From the NCBI RefSeq assembly GCF_000332155.1, contig NZ_KB235904.1, positions 2,027,713-2,091,712 of the forward strand: a DNA stretch of 64,000 bases, given 5' to 3'. The DNA is from Kamptonema formosum PCC 6407. Its GTDB lineage: Bacteria > Cyanobacteriota > Cyanobacteriia > Cyanobacteriales > Microcoleaceae. Below the pieces are notes generated by a model that saw only the letters and a list, made by a program, of their open reading frames with translations, searched no databases and was not told the DNA's origin. Position numbers and translations under genes: made by a program. Positions 55,144 through 64,000 of this stretch are shown here, in pieces (position 1 is the stretch's first letter; each line of letters starts with the position of its first letter).

Positions 55144-56028
55144 ATGACTGTAACTGGCGATCGCATTCCCAATATACCCACCTCTGACCAATCTAGCCAA
55201 CCAGATAGCGCAACTTGGCAATGGCGCAGTTGGGAAGGATTACCCTACCTAACTTGCAGCTTACTCGACTCTTGGCCGCACGGCTTCTTTACTCAAAATT
55301 TCTCCCCGAAAACACCCTCAGACTTAGTAAAAATCCTCGATCCCCAGGCGCAAGTTTACCGCGTTAAACAAGTACACGGCAATGCCGTACTCAAAACCAG
55401 TGAAATCCGCCCATTTTCAACTCCTGACGATAATGCCGCATCTGCGGGTCAAAACTCCTCTGAAATCTTAGCTGAAGCAGATGGAATCCTTACAGAGAAA
55501 GAGTTAGAATCGGTGTGGGTTTGTTCGGCTGACTGCGTACCGGTGTTGATTGCTGATGTGGAAACCGGACAAGTCGCCGCCGTTCATGCCGGTTGGCGGG
55601 GAACTGCTAGTAAGATCGTACCGGCAGCGATCGCACATTTTGCAGTTAATGGCAGTCAACTGGCAAATCTGCGCGTAGCTTTAGGGCCTGCGATCGCAGG
55701 TAATGTTTACCAAGTATCATTAGATGTAGCAATCCAACTCGGTAGTACAATTGCCCCAGAACTTGCTGATAATTCCCCAGACTTACTGGAATTTTTGCAA
55801 CAAATGTCAGATGCGCCTGTATTACCCGATTCCCAACCCGGAAAGGTACGCTTAGATGTGCGACGGTTTAATGCTTTACAATTAGAGCAATTGGGGATTA
55901 GTTTTGAGCAAGTAGCGATCGCGCCTGAATGTACCTACTCTAACCCAACTCACTTTTATTCTTACCGCCGCGATGGACTCAAAAAAGTGCAGTGGTCTGG
56001 AATTGTGAGCACTCCAACTACTTTATAA
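55144..56028 (+). CDS. pgeF: peptidoglycan editing factor PgeF/laccase-domain
   Basis: 294 residues. Metal ligands H79 (QVHGN), C131 (SADCVPV) and H148 (VHAGWRG) are all kept. The YfiH/PgeF fold hydrolyses wrongly placed amino acids on peptidoglycan precursors; some members also act as purine deaminase/phosphorylases. N-terminal 28 residues are variable. It stands on its own, opposite in direction to its neighbours. Confidence 0.92.
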   Translation: MTVTGDRIPNIPTSDQSSQPDSATWQWRSWEGLPYLTCSLLDSWPHGFFTQNFSPKTPSDLVKILDPQAQVYRVKQVHGNAVLKTSEIRPFSTPDDNAASAGQNSSEILAEADGILTEKELESVWVCSADCVPVLIADVETGQVAAVHAGWRGTASKIVPAAIAHFAVNGSQLANLRVALGPAIAGNVYQVSLDVAIQLGSTIAPELADNSPDLLEFLQQMSDAPVLPDSQPGKVRLDVRRFNALQLEQLGISFEQVAIAPECTYSNPTHFYSYRRDGLKKVQWSGIVSTPTTL

Positions 56029-56051
56029 CCCATAAAAAATATAATTAACCC

Positions 56052-56456
56052 TTAACTACCACCATCAAATCTAGCAAAAGCACTCGGATAAGCCGCCCAA
56101 ACCTTACCCACAAAATCTCTTAATTGCCGATGAGCAATAACCACATCCTTCCCTTCACTATCTAGCGACTGCAACTCAGTCAAAAGCGGAATTACCTCCG
56201 TATCAAGAGCAACTCGAAATAAACTTAAAGGCCACAGCAAATCCGAGCCATCACGCAAATCCCATAAAGTACGATCTTCATGGGCAACCGAACTGCGATC
56301 GCAGACAGATACTACTAACATTAATGGTCGTACCCAGCATAACCTACGTGCCGACACCACTTGGATTACATCAGCATAAAGGCACGCATCTCGAAATTCT
56401 AAACAGACAATCTGGCTAGGCCCAAAATTTGGCACAGAATCAATTGACACAGACAT
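56052..56456 (-). CDS. conserved hypothetical, cyanobacterial
   Basis: 134 residues, cytosolic. Contains VCLEFRDACLYADVIQVV near the N-terminus and CWVRPLMLVVSVCDRS, with Cys residues at about 18, 26, 40 and 52. The C-terminal part is helical with VIPLLTELQSLDSEGKDVV. No known domain recognised. Confidence 0.75.
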   Translation of the reverse strand: MSVSIDSVPNFGPSQIVCLEFRDACLYADVIQVVSARRLCWVRPLMLVVSVCDRSSVAHEDRTLWDLRDGSDLLWPLSLFRVALDTEVIPLLTELQSLDSEGKDVVIAHRQLRDFVGKVWAAYPSAFARFDGGS

Positions 56457-56497
56457 CAGGGAACAAATACATACCTTTAACAGTCATAGAACTCAAC

Positions 56498-57208
56498 TCA
56501 CTCTCGATCGATCCTTTTGAGAGCCGTTTCTAAATCAGCAGTTAACAATTGTGCATCCTTTTTTCCTGCACCAGTGCAATAATCAGCCGCCGACAGCGGA
56601 GAGCCGATCGTAATTTTCACACGAGAACCCCAGCGAGGAATGCAGGGATGGTAGCGAATACTCATAGGTACAATTTTAACATCCAGTCCTGGGTGACTCG
56701 ACTCTGCTTGAATCGCCAGACGGGCCAATCCTGGTTTGAGAGGGTGAACTTGATTATCTTGGAAAATGCCGCCTTCGGGAAAAATGACAAACATTTGCCC
56801 ATCAAGAAGAAGTTCTACCCCATGACGGAGAGTCGCAATCGCCGGATGCTTGGGATCGACTGGAAACCCACCCAACCGCCTGATAAACCAGCCTTGCAAT
56901 CCTTTAACCTCATTCACTGAAACCATAAATCGCAGATCTCTGCCCGTAACGTATCGCCCAGTAGAGTAAGGTAGCATCTGAGAATCCCAGCGAGAGCGGT
57001 GAGTAGGAGCCAAAATTACAGGCCCTTCTCTGGGAATGTGTTCCTGTCCAAGCACCTCAATACTACGAAAATAAAAAGGCAGGATAAGGTAGCGGCCCAA
57101 AGGATAAACCAATGGGGCTAACCAAGGAGAAACGTGAGAATTAATAGATGTCGCCTTGGCAGGCATTTGTGTCTCTAGGGATGAATTAGTGGAGTCAAAA
57201 GTAATCAT
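56498..57208 (-). CDS. plsC: lysophosphatidate acyltransferase
   Basis: 236 residues from the ATG at 57206-57208 (TTGAGG upstream; a TTG start 8 codons earlier is possible). The acyltransferase motif HRSRWD (H70, D75) and FPEGG (143-147) are present, plus RLGGFPVDP near 112-119. PlsC-type enzymes acylate 1-acyl-glycerol-3-phosphate to phosphatidate at the inner membrane. Confidence 0.9.
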   Translation of the reverse strand: MITFDSTNSSLETQMPAKATSINSHVSPWLAPLVYPLGRYLILPFYFRSIEVLGQEHIPREGPVILAPTHRSRWDSQMLPYSTGRYVTGRDLRFMVSVNEVKGLQGWFIRRLGGFPVDPKHPAIATLRHGVELLLDGQMFVIFPEGGIFQDNQVHPLKPGLARLAIQAESSHPGLDVKIVPMSIRYHPCIPRWGSRVKITIGSPLSAADYCTGAGKKDAQLLTADLETALKRIDRE

Positions 57209-57344
57209 GGCAGTGTACCTCAAAGCAATCAAGCTTTTTTAAGGACTTTCTGACTCTACACTAAGTTTTTTAACAAACCCTTTGGAAGTCAAAAGGGCCA
57301 CTTCCGCTATTGTCATTCAATTAAATCAGCGATTTAATCTATTG

Positions 57345-57854
57345 CTAGCTCTTGGCTTGGCCGCGACGCTTTGCAAACCAAGATTGTAACTGTTCCCGGC
57401 ACTCAGACTCCATAATCCCACCAAGTACAGGCAAGCGGTGATAGGAACAGTCGCTATCAGGGATATTACCAACAGTCCTGATTGTGCCAGATTTCGGATC
57501 GTCCACTCCATAGACTAGGAGACCGATTCGGGCTTGTACGATCGCCCCAGCGCACATCGGACAAGGCTCCAAAGTAACGTAGAGCGTACAAGCATTGAGA
57601 TGCCAATTTTGTAGAGCAATACCCGCCCCCCGCAGAGCTAAAATTTCAGCATGAGCTGTAGGATCGCAATCTCGCTCTCGCCGATTTTGTCCCTGTGCAA
57701 TCAACTTGCCCTGACTATCCACGATCGCAGCACCCACAGGTACTTCCCCAGCCTCTCCCGCCTCCTGTGCCAACTTTATAGCTCTACTCATCCACTGGCA
57801 GTGAGTCAGGTAAATAGGAGCGTAGATAGGCCGCACATTTTTGTAGTCGATCAT
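57345..57854 (-). CDS. tadA: tRNA-specific adenosine deaminase
   Basis: 169 residues from the ATG at 57852-57854; a longer in-frame reading of 94 more residues is antisense to the neighbour and unlikely. The zinc-dependent deaminase site is H68 and E70 in TAHAEIL and C98/C101 in EPCPMCAGAI. It converts A34 to inosine in tRNA-Arg(ACG). Divergent from the TerB-like gene. Confidence 0.95.
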   Translation of the reverse strand: MIDYKNVRPIYAPIYLTHCQWMSRAIKLAQEAGEAGEVPVGAAIVDSQGKLIAQGQNRRERDCDPTAHAEILALRGAGIALQNWHLNACTLYVTLEPCPMCAGAIVQARIGLLVYGVDDPKSGTIRTVGNIPDSDCSYHRLPVLGGIMESECREQLQSWFAKRRGQAKS

Positions 57855-57933
57855 ACTTGCGTCACAGAAAACACTTAAGATGGTTAGATTAGGTTGCGAT
57901 CGTCGGGTGCTAAATCGACAATTATTTAAAATT

Positions 57934-58539
57934 ATGGACACTTCGCTGATTGGCTTAGAAGTTGTTGAGCTCTTGTCCCGGATCAGCGGACAGAGGCTCC
58001 GCCCACAAGATGTCACCCCTCTAGTAGTCTTTCTGACTGCTCTAATTTCTATTTTACGGGGAGTGATTATTATAGATAAAACGGTTGCTGTTGAAGAAGA
58101 AGAACGGCTCCAAAAGACTCTTAAAGCCTTTGTCAATGCAGAGCGCGATCATCTTCAACTGATCCAGCGCATTCTCAAGGGAGTCGCTAAACAACAGGTT
58201 TATTTCAACCCTAGTGAACTGGTAACGCTGACGGCTTTATTTTCAGACTCAGAAAAATTGTTGTTAATTGCCTTCGGCTATGAAATGTCAGCCGCCGATG
58301 GAGATTTCGACCTCCGAGAACAGATGTATTTGCAATCCATTGGCCATCGGCTCGGAATTGACTATCGCCACACAACAGTTCTTGATACTGTATTTGCAAA
58401 AGAAGGAACTATCGACCCCGATGCTTTGGCGGAGGTTCAAAGTTTACTCGACCCCGCTGAGTTTGAGGCTCACAATCCCGTATTCGCTAAAGCTGCAAAG
58501 CATTTGGCTTCTTTGTTGCAGTCTAAGGGTAATAGTTAA
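57934..58539 (+). CDS. TerB-family protein
   Basis: 201 residues from the ATG at 57934 (an ATG at 57880 is possible). All-alpha. The C-terminal part (about 110-200) matches TerB: EKLLLIAFGYEMSAADGDFD, then EQMYLQSIGHRLGI. The N-terminal part has two helices with VVFLTALISILRGVIII that may be membrane-associated. TerB domains occur in tellurite resistance and in phage-defence-related proteins; role here is unknown. Confidence 0.85.
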   Translation: MDTSLIGLEVVELLSRISGQRLRPQDVTPLVVFLTALISILRGVIIIDKTVAVEEEERLQKTLKAFVNAERDHLQLIQRILKGVAKQQVYFNPSELVTLTALFSDSEKLLLIAFGYEMSAADGDFDLREQMYLQSIGHRLGIDYRHTTVLDTVFAKEGTIDPDALAEVQSLLDPAEFEAHNPVFAKAAKHLASLLQSKGNS

Positions 58540-58688
58540 CTGTTAACTGTTAACTGTTAACTGTTAACTGTTAACTGGTAATTGGTAATTGGTAATTGGT
58601 AATCGCTAATGGCTAATCGCTAATCGCTAATGACCATCTCCCCTGCCCCCCTGCTCCCCCGCCCCCCCTGCTCCCCCGCCCCTATTCC
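58537..58688. repeat. four repeat families in series before menB
   Basis: GTTAACT (58537-58576), GGTAATT (58576-58602), CTAATCG/CTAATGG (58602-58632) and CTCCCCC-type octamers (58636-58683). The menB ATG is at 58690. A longer reading from 58630 would translate the octamer array. Confidence 0.92.
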
Positions 58689-58689
58689 T

Positions 58690-59523
58690 ATGCAAATTGA
58701 ATGGCAAACTGCCAAAACTTACGAAGATATCCTTTACCACAAAAGCGGCGGTATTGCCAAAATTACTATTAATCGCCCTCACAAACGTAACGCTTTTCGT
58801 CCTAAAACTGTTTTTGAACTCTGCGACGCTTTTGCCGATAGCCGTGAAGATAGTCAAATTGGTGTTGTTCTGTTCACTGGTGCTGGCCCGCATACAGATG
58901 GGAAATACGCCTTTTGTGCTGGCGGCGACCAAAGCGTTCGGGGATCGGGGGGATATGTAGATGAGGCAGGCATTCCCCGGCTAAACGTATTAGATTTACA
59001 ACGCTTAATTCGATCGATGCCCAAAGTTGTCATTGCCCTAGTTGCAGGTTATGCGATCGGTGGGGGTCATGTCTTGCATCTAATCTGTGACCTCACAATT
59101 GCTGCTGAAAATGCCATTTTTGGACAGACAGGCCCAAAAGTCGGGAGTTTTGATGGGGGTTTTGGTGCAAGTTATCTGGCTAGAATTGTAGGGCAAAAAA
59201 AAGCGCGGGAAATTTGGTACTTGTGTCGTCAATATACAGCATTGCAAGCTGAAGCAATGGGTTTAGTTAACTGTGTTGTACCTGTCGAACAGTTGGAACA
59301 GGAGGGGATTCAGTGGGCTAATGAGATTTTGGATAAAAGTCCGATCGCAATTCGTTGTCTGAAAGCTGCTTTTAATGCTGACTGCGATGGCCAAGCGGGA
59401 CTGCAAGAACTAGCAGGTAATGCCACATTATTGTATTACATGACTCAGGAGGGGGCTGAGGGGAAACAAGCATTTTTGGAAAAGCGCCAGCCCGATTTTC
59501 GTAAATTTCCTTGGCTCCCATAG
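58690..59523 (+). CDS. menB: 1,4-dihydroxy-2-naphthoyl-CoA synthase
   Basis: 277 residues from the ATG at 58690. Crotonase fold with FCAGGDQ (75-81), [10 protein letters not shown] (121-130) and [11 protein letters not shown] (147-157), the bicarbonate-type MenB motif set. It closes the second ring of the naphthoquinone head group on the way to phylloquinone (photosystem I). No other men gene lies nearby. Confidence 0.95.
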   Translation: MQIEWQTAKTYEDILYHKSGGIAKITINRPHKRNAFRPKTVFELCDAFADSREDSQIGVVLFTGAGPHTDGKYAFCAGGDQSVRGSGGYVDEAGIPRLNVLDLQRLIRSMPKVVIALVAGYAIGGGHVLHLICDLTIAAENAIFGQTGPKVGSFDGGFGASYLARIVGQKKAREIWYLCRQYTALQAEAMGLVNCVVPVEQLEQEGIQWANEILDKSPIAIRCLKAAFNADCDGQAGLQELAGNATLLYYMTQEGAEGKQAFLEKRQPDFRKFPWLP

Positions 59524-59597
59524 GCACAATTTCAACAGGAGAGGAAATTATTCTCAAAATTCTCAATTAAAAAATTATTATAGGGCTGCTAATTGCA

Positions 59598-59831
59598 CTA
59601 GCTTTTTAACAGCCTCAAATTTTTTAGCCAAGACTCGTCGATCGCTTCAAGTGAATCTAGCTTGAAATCTGCGATCGCAAACCGGGGATCTGCTCGTTCC
59701 TCTAGTGCTGGCACAACGATACATTTCATCCTTGCTGCCTTAGCGCTGTTCATACCCCGAACGGAGTCTTCAAACGCTACGCACTTGCTTGGATGTATGC
59801 CCAAACGAGCAGCAGTTGTTAGATACACGGC
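59598..59831 (-). pseudogene. HAD phosphatase, 3' fragment
   Basis: About 78 codons: AVYLTTAARLGIHPSKCVAFEDSV and GMNSAKAARM, the end of a beta-phosphoglucomutase/hexitol-phosphatase-like HAD enzyme (motif III/IV region). It is cut off at 59831 by the mobile element. The matching 5' fragment is at 61089-61321. Confidence 0.88.
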
Positions 59832-61088
59832 TAGAATACAAGTATAGTATTAAGCAAAAGAAAAAACCATGTTGGTACTAGAAGCAAAATTGAAAGGAAA
59901 AAATTGGCAGTACAAATTGCTAGAGGAAGCAATTCGCACTGCCAATTTTGTTCGCAATAAAGCTTTGCTGTACTGGATGGACAATCGGGGAGTTAGTAAA
60001 AACGATCTTCAGAAACTTTGTGCAACCTTAGCCAAGGAATATGATTGGGCGGGGAAATTAAATTCCCAAGTCAGACAATCATCTGCTGATAGAGCTTGGA
60101 ATGGTATTTCTCGGTTCTACAAAAACTGTAAAGAAGGCAAACCAGGAAAGAAAGGTTATCCAAAGTTCAAGAAACGCGGCCATTCTGTCGAATACAAGCA
60201 AACTGGATGGAGGTTAGCTGAAGACAGGAAACGCATCGCTTTTACCGATGGATTCAAAGCGGGAACATTCAAACTCATAGGAACTCGCGACTTAAGCTTT
60301 TATCAGCCCGAACAGATCAAACGAGTCCGGGTTGTTAAAAGAGCCGATGGCTTCTATTGCCAATTCCTGATTGATGTAGAGCGTTCTGAGCCACAGTCGC
60401 CAACTGGTAAAGCAGTAGGAATTGATTTGGGGTTAGAGTTTTTCTATACCGATTCAGAAGGCAACCAAATCGAAAACCCTAGATTTTTGAGAAAGTCAGA
60501 GAAATCTTTAAAGAGATTGCAACGACGGGTTTCTAAAAGGAAAAAGGGTTCTAAAAACAGAAGAAAGGCTATCAATAAGATGGCTCGGAAACACTTGAAG
60601 GTTAGTAGGCAACGCCGAGAATTTGCGGTAAGAACTGCAAGGGCGTTAACAGTATCTAGCGATGCGATTGCCTATGAAGACTTGAAAGTGTCAAACATGG
60701 TAAAAAATCATAAGCTTGCCAAATCTATTTCAGATGCGGCATGGTCGATGTTCACTAATTGGGTTGACTATTTTGCCAAAATACGTGGGGTTCACGTTGT
60801 AGAAGTAGCGCCTCATTTCACATCTCAAGATTGCTCAAGGTGTGGGACAAGAGTTAAGAAATCGCTATCGACTCGTACCCATAAATGCCCATCTTGTGGA
60901 TTGATTGAACATCGAGATTTGAATGCGGCTAAAAATATTTTGGCTAAGGGTTTAGGAATAAATACGGTGGGGCACACCGGAATTTCTAAGCTTGAGGAGA
61001 TTGGATCTCTGGCTTGTTCTGAGCAATCAGAATGGGTTAAGTCCGGTCATTGATTCAAGAATCCCACCGCCTTTAGGCGTGGGAGTGT
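59832..61088 (+). mobile_element. IS605-family (TnpB-only) element
   Basis: About 1257 bp between the two HAD fragments. It contains tnpB and a right-end hairpin (CCCACCGCC/GGCGTGGG at about 61062-61084). No TnpA, no terminal inverted repeats. Both borders are approximate and set from where HAD homology ends. About 80 codons of the HAD core are absent, so insertion was accompanied by deletion. Confidence 0.88.
59869..61053 (+). CDS. tnpB: TnpB RNA-guided nuclease
   Basis: 394 residues, full length. RuvC residues D186 (GIDLG), E270 (AYEDLKVSN) and D350 (HRDLNAAKN) are intact. The zinc finger has C322, C325, C340 and C343. TnpB cleaves DNA next to a short motif using an omega RNA transcribed from its own 3' end and right flank. 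All catalytic residues look functional. The omega RNA should run into the HAD gene, so its guide would match the HAD locus. Confidence 0.95.
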   Translation: MLVLEAKLKGKNWQYKLLEEAIRTANFVRNKALLYWMDNRGVSKNDLQKLCATLAKEYDWAGKLNSQVRQSSADRAWNGISRFYKNCKEGKPGKKGYPKFKKRGHSVEYKQTGWRLAEDRKRIAFTDGFKAGTFKLIGTRDLSFYQPEQIKRVRVVKRADGFYCQFLIDVERSEPQSPTGKAVGIDLGLEFFYTDSEGNQIENPRFLRKSEKSLKRLQRRVSKRKKGSKNRRKAINKMARKHLKVSRQRREFAVRTARALTVSSDAIAYEDLKVSNMVKNHKLAKSISDAAWSMFTNWVDYFAKIRGVHVVEVAPHFTSQDCSRCGTRVKKSLSTRTHKCPSCGLIEHRDLNAAKNILAKGLGINTVGHTGISKLEEIGSLACSEQSEWVKSGH

Positions 61089-61321
61089 CAACCGATTGAT
61101 AATCTGTTTGGCTACTGCGGACTGACTAACACCCGTCCAAGGAAATATGGCATACCAATGACTGACAACCTCATCAATACGCAAACCCATTGTTTGAGAA
61201 CACATACTCTCTTTTAGTGGGACTCCCAGAGCGTTAAATATCTCCACTTCTGCTTTGCACATAGAGGCTCACTATCAATTAGTAATCCGTCCATATCGAA
61301 GATTACAGCCAAGTCCAGCAT
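61089..61321 (-). pseudogene. HAD phosphatase, 5' fragment, also frameshifted
   Basis: Opens at ATG (61319-61321) with FDMDGLLIDSEPL, the nucleophile Asp motif. After SEPL the frame shifts by one (near 61261), then resumes as CKAEVEIFNALGVPLKESMC to QIINRL, where the mobile element begins. The shift looks like loss of one G in CTATGG. The gene is dead on two counts. Confidence 0.85.
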
Positions 61322-61665
61322 CAAACTTCCCTCAAGCACCTAGATTGACAACCGCGACTGTTTTGTTCTCAAGGCGATCGGAGACAATACCAGCCATTAG
61401 CTTTGTGTCTAACTCTTATCATCCTAAATTTCAAACGCATCCGATCCAGAACGCAAGTTATAAAAACGCATCCACCCAATTGTAGGCAGATAGATTTTAT
61501 TGCCTTATAATTTTTTCTCTTCCTGGGTTGTAAGAGAAAGATTTAAAGTCCTGGTGGCGGTTAAATCTAGGGAATCCCGCACCTTGGAAAAATTTATTGA
61601 AAAATTTGTTAACTCTAGCTGGAATTAACGGCAACACTAATTTAATCTTTTTTAATCTTTGTTCC

Positions 61666-61944
61666 TTAGCTAGGGATTTTAGCTAGAACCGAGCGAGCGG
61701 GTTCCTGGGGTTCAAGCTCGGAAACTGGGAGAGCGATCGCACCCCGTAAGTTCACTTCGTGCTGCTGCGAGATCACCATCTCTTCTATTTCTTCCCAAAC
61801 AGGGGCAAAGGGTGGGATCGCCAAAGAACAAGAAGCCCATGCGCTTTGAACCGGGACATTAAGCTGCTGGCAAACACCACCACGTCTTCCTTCTGGCGTA
61901 TAATACCTACAGTGACGGCAAGCTGAAGTTAACGAGGTTTTCAT
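61666..61944 (-). CDS. small four-Cys protein
   Basis: 92 residues. Cysteines C9 and C12 (CRHC), C25 (GGVC) and C39 (SC) form a possible metal site in the first 40 residues. The tail is acidic and helical. No signal peptide. Recognised only as a conserved cyanobacterial small protein. Confidence 0.75.
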   Translation of the reverse strand: MKTSLTSACRHCRYYTPEGRRGGVCQQLNVPVQSAWASCSLAIPPFAPVWEEIEEMVISQQHEVNLRGAIALPVSELEPQEPARSVLAKIPS

Positions 61945-62654
61945 AAAAATTCCCTTAGCGCATAATCTTCACCTTTTAATTGTGCAATGTTCTGTTTGTA
62001 GGTCGGAAAGTACCCAATCCTTTATTCTGTCTCGCTTAGAGCGATCCCCACACTAAAAGTAACCTTAACAATTTATTTATAATTCTGTTATATATAGAAA
62101 TAATCTAAGTAAGTTCTGGAGCATGACTAGGAGCGAAGCTAGGCTGAAGCATTAAAAAACTAACGGGGATCAAGCCAAAAGTTAAACGCTTCTCTAAAAA
62201 TATGTATCGTAAATGACAAATATTTTAGGCCGAAAAAGAGAGCAGTTATCAATTATGAGTTATTAGTTTTCAATAACTCATAACGATGAGGTCATAATTA
62301 AATATAAGAGACAGAGCGTACAAAAGCTGGCTACCTAAGTTTTTTCCCATCTACCTTGTGCCTTTGACCTAAGTCTTTTGTCTCCATCCTCCGATGCTGG
62401 TCTAACTGTTGACTACCAGTTAAGGTTAAATCGGGACTTAAACACAGCAATCCATCTGCCTCAAGTCCTGTCGGAAAAAGTAAGCGTAGTTTAGGCTGAA
62501 GTTACGCTCGCGGACACCGAAGCAGCCGAGTAGCCAAAATGAAACAGGAAGCCAAGGTAAAATCTGAGTCGTCAGATTTGAGTAACTATTGGTGGAAGGG
62601 CAACCCAATACTTTAAAGTTCTAAAATCGATGAAGAGGTGGTAGGAGTTTTTTT
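61945..62654. other. long gap with hairpins, leader of the SPOR gene
   Basis: 710 bp. TATGAGTTATT (62254-62264) pairs exactly with AATAACTCATA (62272-62282). AAATCTGA/TCAGATTT forms a second hairpin near 62560-62580. The last 250 bp could be a long 5' leader or hold an RNA gene; no known riboswitch or tRNA is recognised. Confidence 0.5.
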
Positions 62655-63905
62655 ATGAGTAAGCGTTCCTCGGTTGAATCCCCGGATAAATTATCCTCAA
62701 ATCAAATCAAGCCTGCTCTACAGGCTGTTATGGGCTGTTTAGACGTAAACCTGGAAGAAGAAGTGAGCCAGTATCGGCGGCAACGACAGCGATCGCAACA
62801 ATGGGTAGCTCCATCTGTCAGCCTTGGCGCTAAGCCAGTCAGTCCCTCCCTAGATTTAATCTCTCCTGCGGCGACAGACAACCTAGCTGAGCAGAAGACG
62901 GTATTATCACCAGAGATGAAGCCCCGACAAACTATTCATTTCGAGACGCGATCGCCAAACTCACAACTAGCGATCGCAGACAACGCCGCAGATAAAACTC
63001 TGACATCAGCAGGCAGCGATCGCCTATCTGCCAAATCAGCTAATAGCCAGCGATCGCCCAATGATTACCTAGCATCTAGCGAAGAACTTCTCAAAAGTTT
63101 AGACGAGAGACAACTAGAACCAGAAACAGAACGAAGTTTAACAGCAAGTCTGTTTACACCCTTGGGATTAAGCTCAATGCTGCTGTTCCTGCTATCTTGC
63201 ATTGCTCTCGGCTACACAGTCATCAATCCCTCAATTCTGGCTAATCTGGGATTCAACCGCTGGCTCAAACAAAGCAGTCCCACCCCTGCCGCAAGTCCCG
63301 TTAATACCGCAGCCGATAGCAGCAATCAGGCGGATCTCCCAAAAGCTCCCAATCTAGCTTCCAAAGAGTTTGTTGAACTAGATTTAAGCACCCTGAGCAA
63401 TGTCAAACCTACTCCAAGTCCTATTGCTGTACCATCGGCTAAACCTTCAATACCGCCCGCTCCCAAGCCCGTTGCTGGGGTAAGTTTACCTAACCCAATA
63501 CCACCAGCACCGGCGAATGCAGCTAATACAAACGACGAGGGCCTTAACAATCTCACCAGAGCTCTACTTCCGAAGCCATCGCCAACACCAGTAGCCCCCC
63601 GCCAATTAGCTCCGATACCATCGGCGGCTAAGTCGGCGGCATCCCCAGCAGCAACACCGAAGCCAGTTGTCTCAAATCCTGGCATCCCTGTAAAAGCTCA
63701 AGATGGTTACTATTACGTAGTCCTAGATTACAGCAATGAAAAATCTTTAGAGCAGGCCCGAACAGCAGTTGCAGATGCCTATGTTCGGGAGTTCCCAAAT
63801 GGTGTCAAGATCCAAATGGGGGCTCTGGAAGATCCTAGAGCAGCCGAGCGTTTGGTAAAAGAACTCGAAGAAAAAGGCGTTGCAGCTAAATATTATCAAC
63901 CCTGA
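62655..63905 (+). CDS. SPOR-domain membrane protein
   Basis: 416 residues. N-terminal cytosolic region (1-160, rich in Ser/Gln/Arg). One transmembrane helix at about 170-193 (SSMLLFLLSCIALGYTV). A Pro/Ala-rich periplasmic linker (200-345). A C-terminal SPOR-like domain (about 348-414: YYYVVLDYSNEKSLEQAR, IQMGALEDPRAAERLVKELE). SPOR domains bind denuded peptidoglycan at division sites. The topology fits a septal or cell-wall protein. Confidence 0.85.
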   Translation: MSKRSSVESPDKLSSNQIKPALQAVMGCLDVNLEEEVSQYRRQRQRSQQWVAPSVSLGAKPVSPSLDLISPAATDNLAEQKTVLSPEMKPRQTIHFETRSPNSQLAIADNAADKTLTSAGSDRLSAKSANSQRSPNDYLASSEELLKSLDERQLEPETERSLTASLFTPLGLSSMLLFLLSCIALGYTVINPSILANLGFNRWLKQSSPTPAASPVNTAADSSNQADLPKAPNLASKEFVELDLSTLSNVKPTPSPIAVPSAKPSIPPAPKPVAGVSLPNPIPPAPANAANTNDEGLNNLTRALLPKPSPTPVAPRQLAPIPSAAKSAASPAATPKPVVSNPGIPVKAQDGYYYVVLDYSNEKSLEQARTAVADAYVREFPNGVKIQMGALEDPRAAERLVKELEEKGVAAKYYQP

Positions 63906-63914
63906 GTTAGGGGA

Positions 63915-64000
63915 GTGGAAGATGGGGGAGATGGGGAAGATGGGGGAGATGGGGGAGATGGGGGAGATGGGGAAGATGGGGAAGATGGGGGAGATGGGGG
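63915..64000. repeat. GATGGGG-type array at window end
   Basis: GAGATGGGG and GAAGATGGG units continue to the end of the window and beyond it. The same family is inside the field at 53463-53488. Confidence 0.9.

Noticed and set aside
57855..58136. Long N-terminal extension of tadA
   Set aside because: Those residues are antisense to the TerB-like gene and absent from the family; the ATG at 57854 gives the normal length.
61945..62654. Possible structured RNA or riboswitch before the SPOR gene
   Set aside because: Hairpins are present but match no known RNA class that I can recognise; kept only as a gap note.

Overview
The window looks like the chromosome of a filamentous, Oscillatoria/Microcoleus-type cyanobacterium. 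The octamer GCGATCGC (HIP1) recurs throughout. Genes typical of oxygenic phototrophs are present (geranylgeranyl reductase family, phytol kinase-like, menB, a plant-type ferredoxin, an EGY-like M50 protease). Most intergenic spaces carry short tandem heptamer arrays of the STRR kind known from cyanobacteria. No rRNA, tRNA or CRISPR array was found by eye. Species assignment is inference only.

Layout. 1-7926 (all minus strand): partial GAF-rich histidine kinase, NADAR/YbiA-like N-glycosidase, geranylgeranyl reductase family enzyme, frr and pyrH, a thioredoxin-fold protein, and an agmatinase-family ureohydrolase. 8421-20763: alpha/beta hydrolase, an RTX-vanadium haloperoxidase fusion, an orphan MacB/LolD-like ATPase, IscA-like protein, a phosphomannose-isomerase-type cupin, two glycosyltransferases, a TPR protein, a frameshifted Rpn/PD-(D/E)XK-like gene, a Crp fragment and a phytol kinase-like protein. 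21755-26453: an NAD cluster (pncB, nadD, an NrtR-type Nudix regulator, nadE). 26651-30480: BrnT/BrnA toxin-antitoxin, an RTX-DUF192 fusion and a membrane adenylyl cyclase whose leader is a MITE-like element. 30535-37614: an accessory stretch with a TPR-CHAT protease-like protein, a candidate toxin-domain/partner pair, a small acidic protein paired with a two-TM coiled-coil protein, and a RusA-type resolvase fused to a repeat region. 37919-49328: TreS-maltokinase fusion, ferredoxin, sigma-like factor, pentapeptide protein and a polyamine ABC transporter (potB, C, D, A). 49604-63905: PIN-TM protein, M50 protease, IS5-like remnant, DUF4278, BON, pgeF, plsC, tadA, TerB-like, menB, a TnpB element sitting inside a broken HAD phosphatase gene, and a SPOR-domain protein.

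Two themes stand out. First, repeat arrays are not confined to spacers. They lie in frame inside three otherwise normal genes (a histidine kinase GAF domain, a glycosyltransferase, NAD synthetase), supply stop codons or C-terminal residues for others, and abut many start codons in place of a Shine-Dalgarno site. Second, one N-terminal RTX module of about 185 residues is fused to two unrelated C-terminal domains (vanadium haloperoxidase and DUF192) 16 kb apart. The 30.5-37.6 kb stretch is the best place to look for an undescribed conflict system, but that role is inference from architecture, not shown by the sequence alone.
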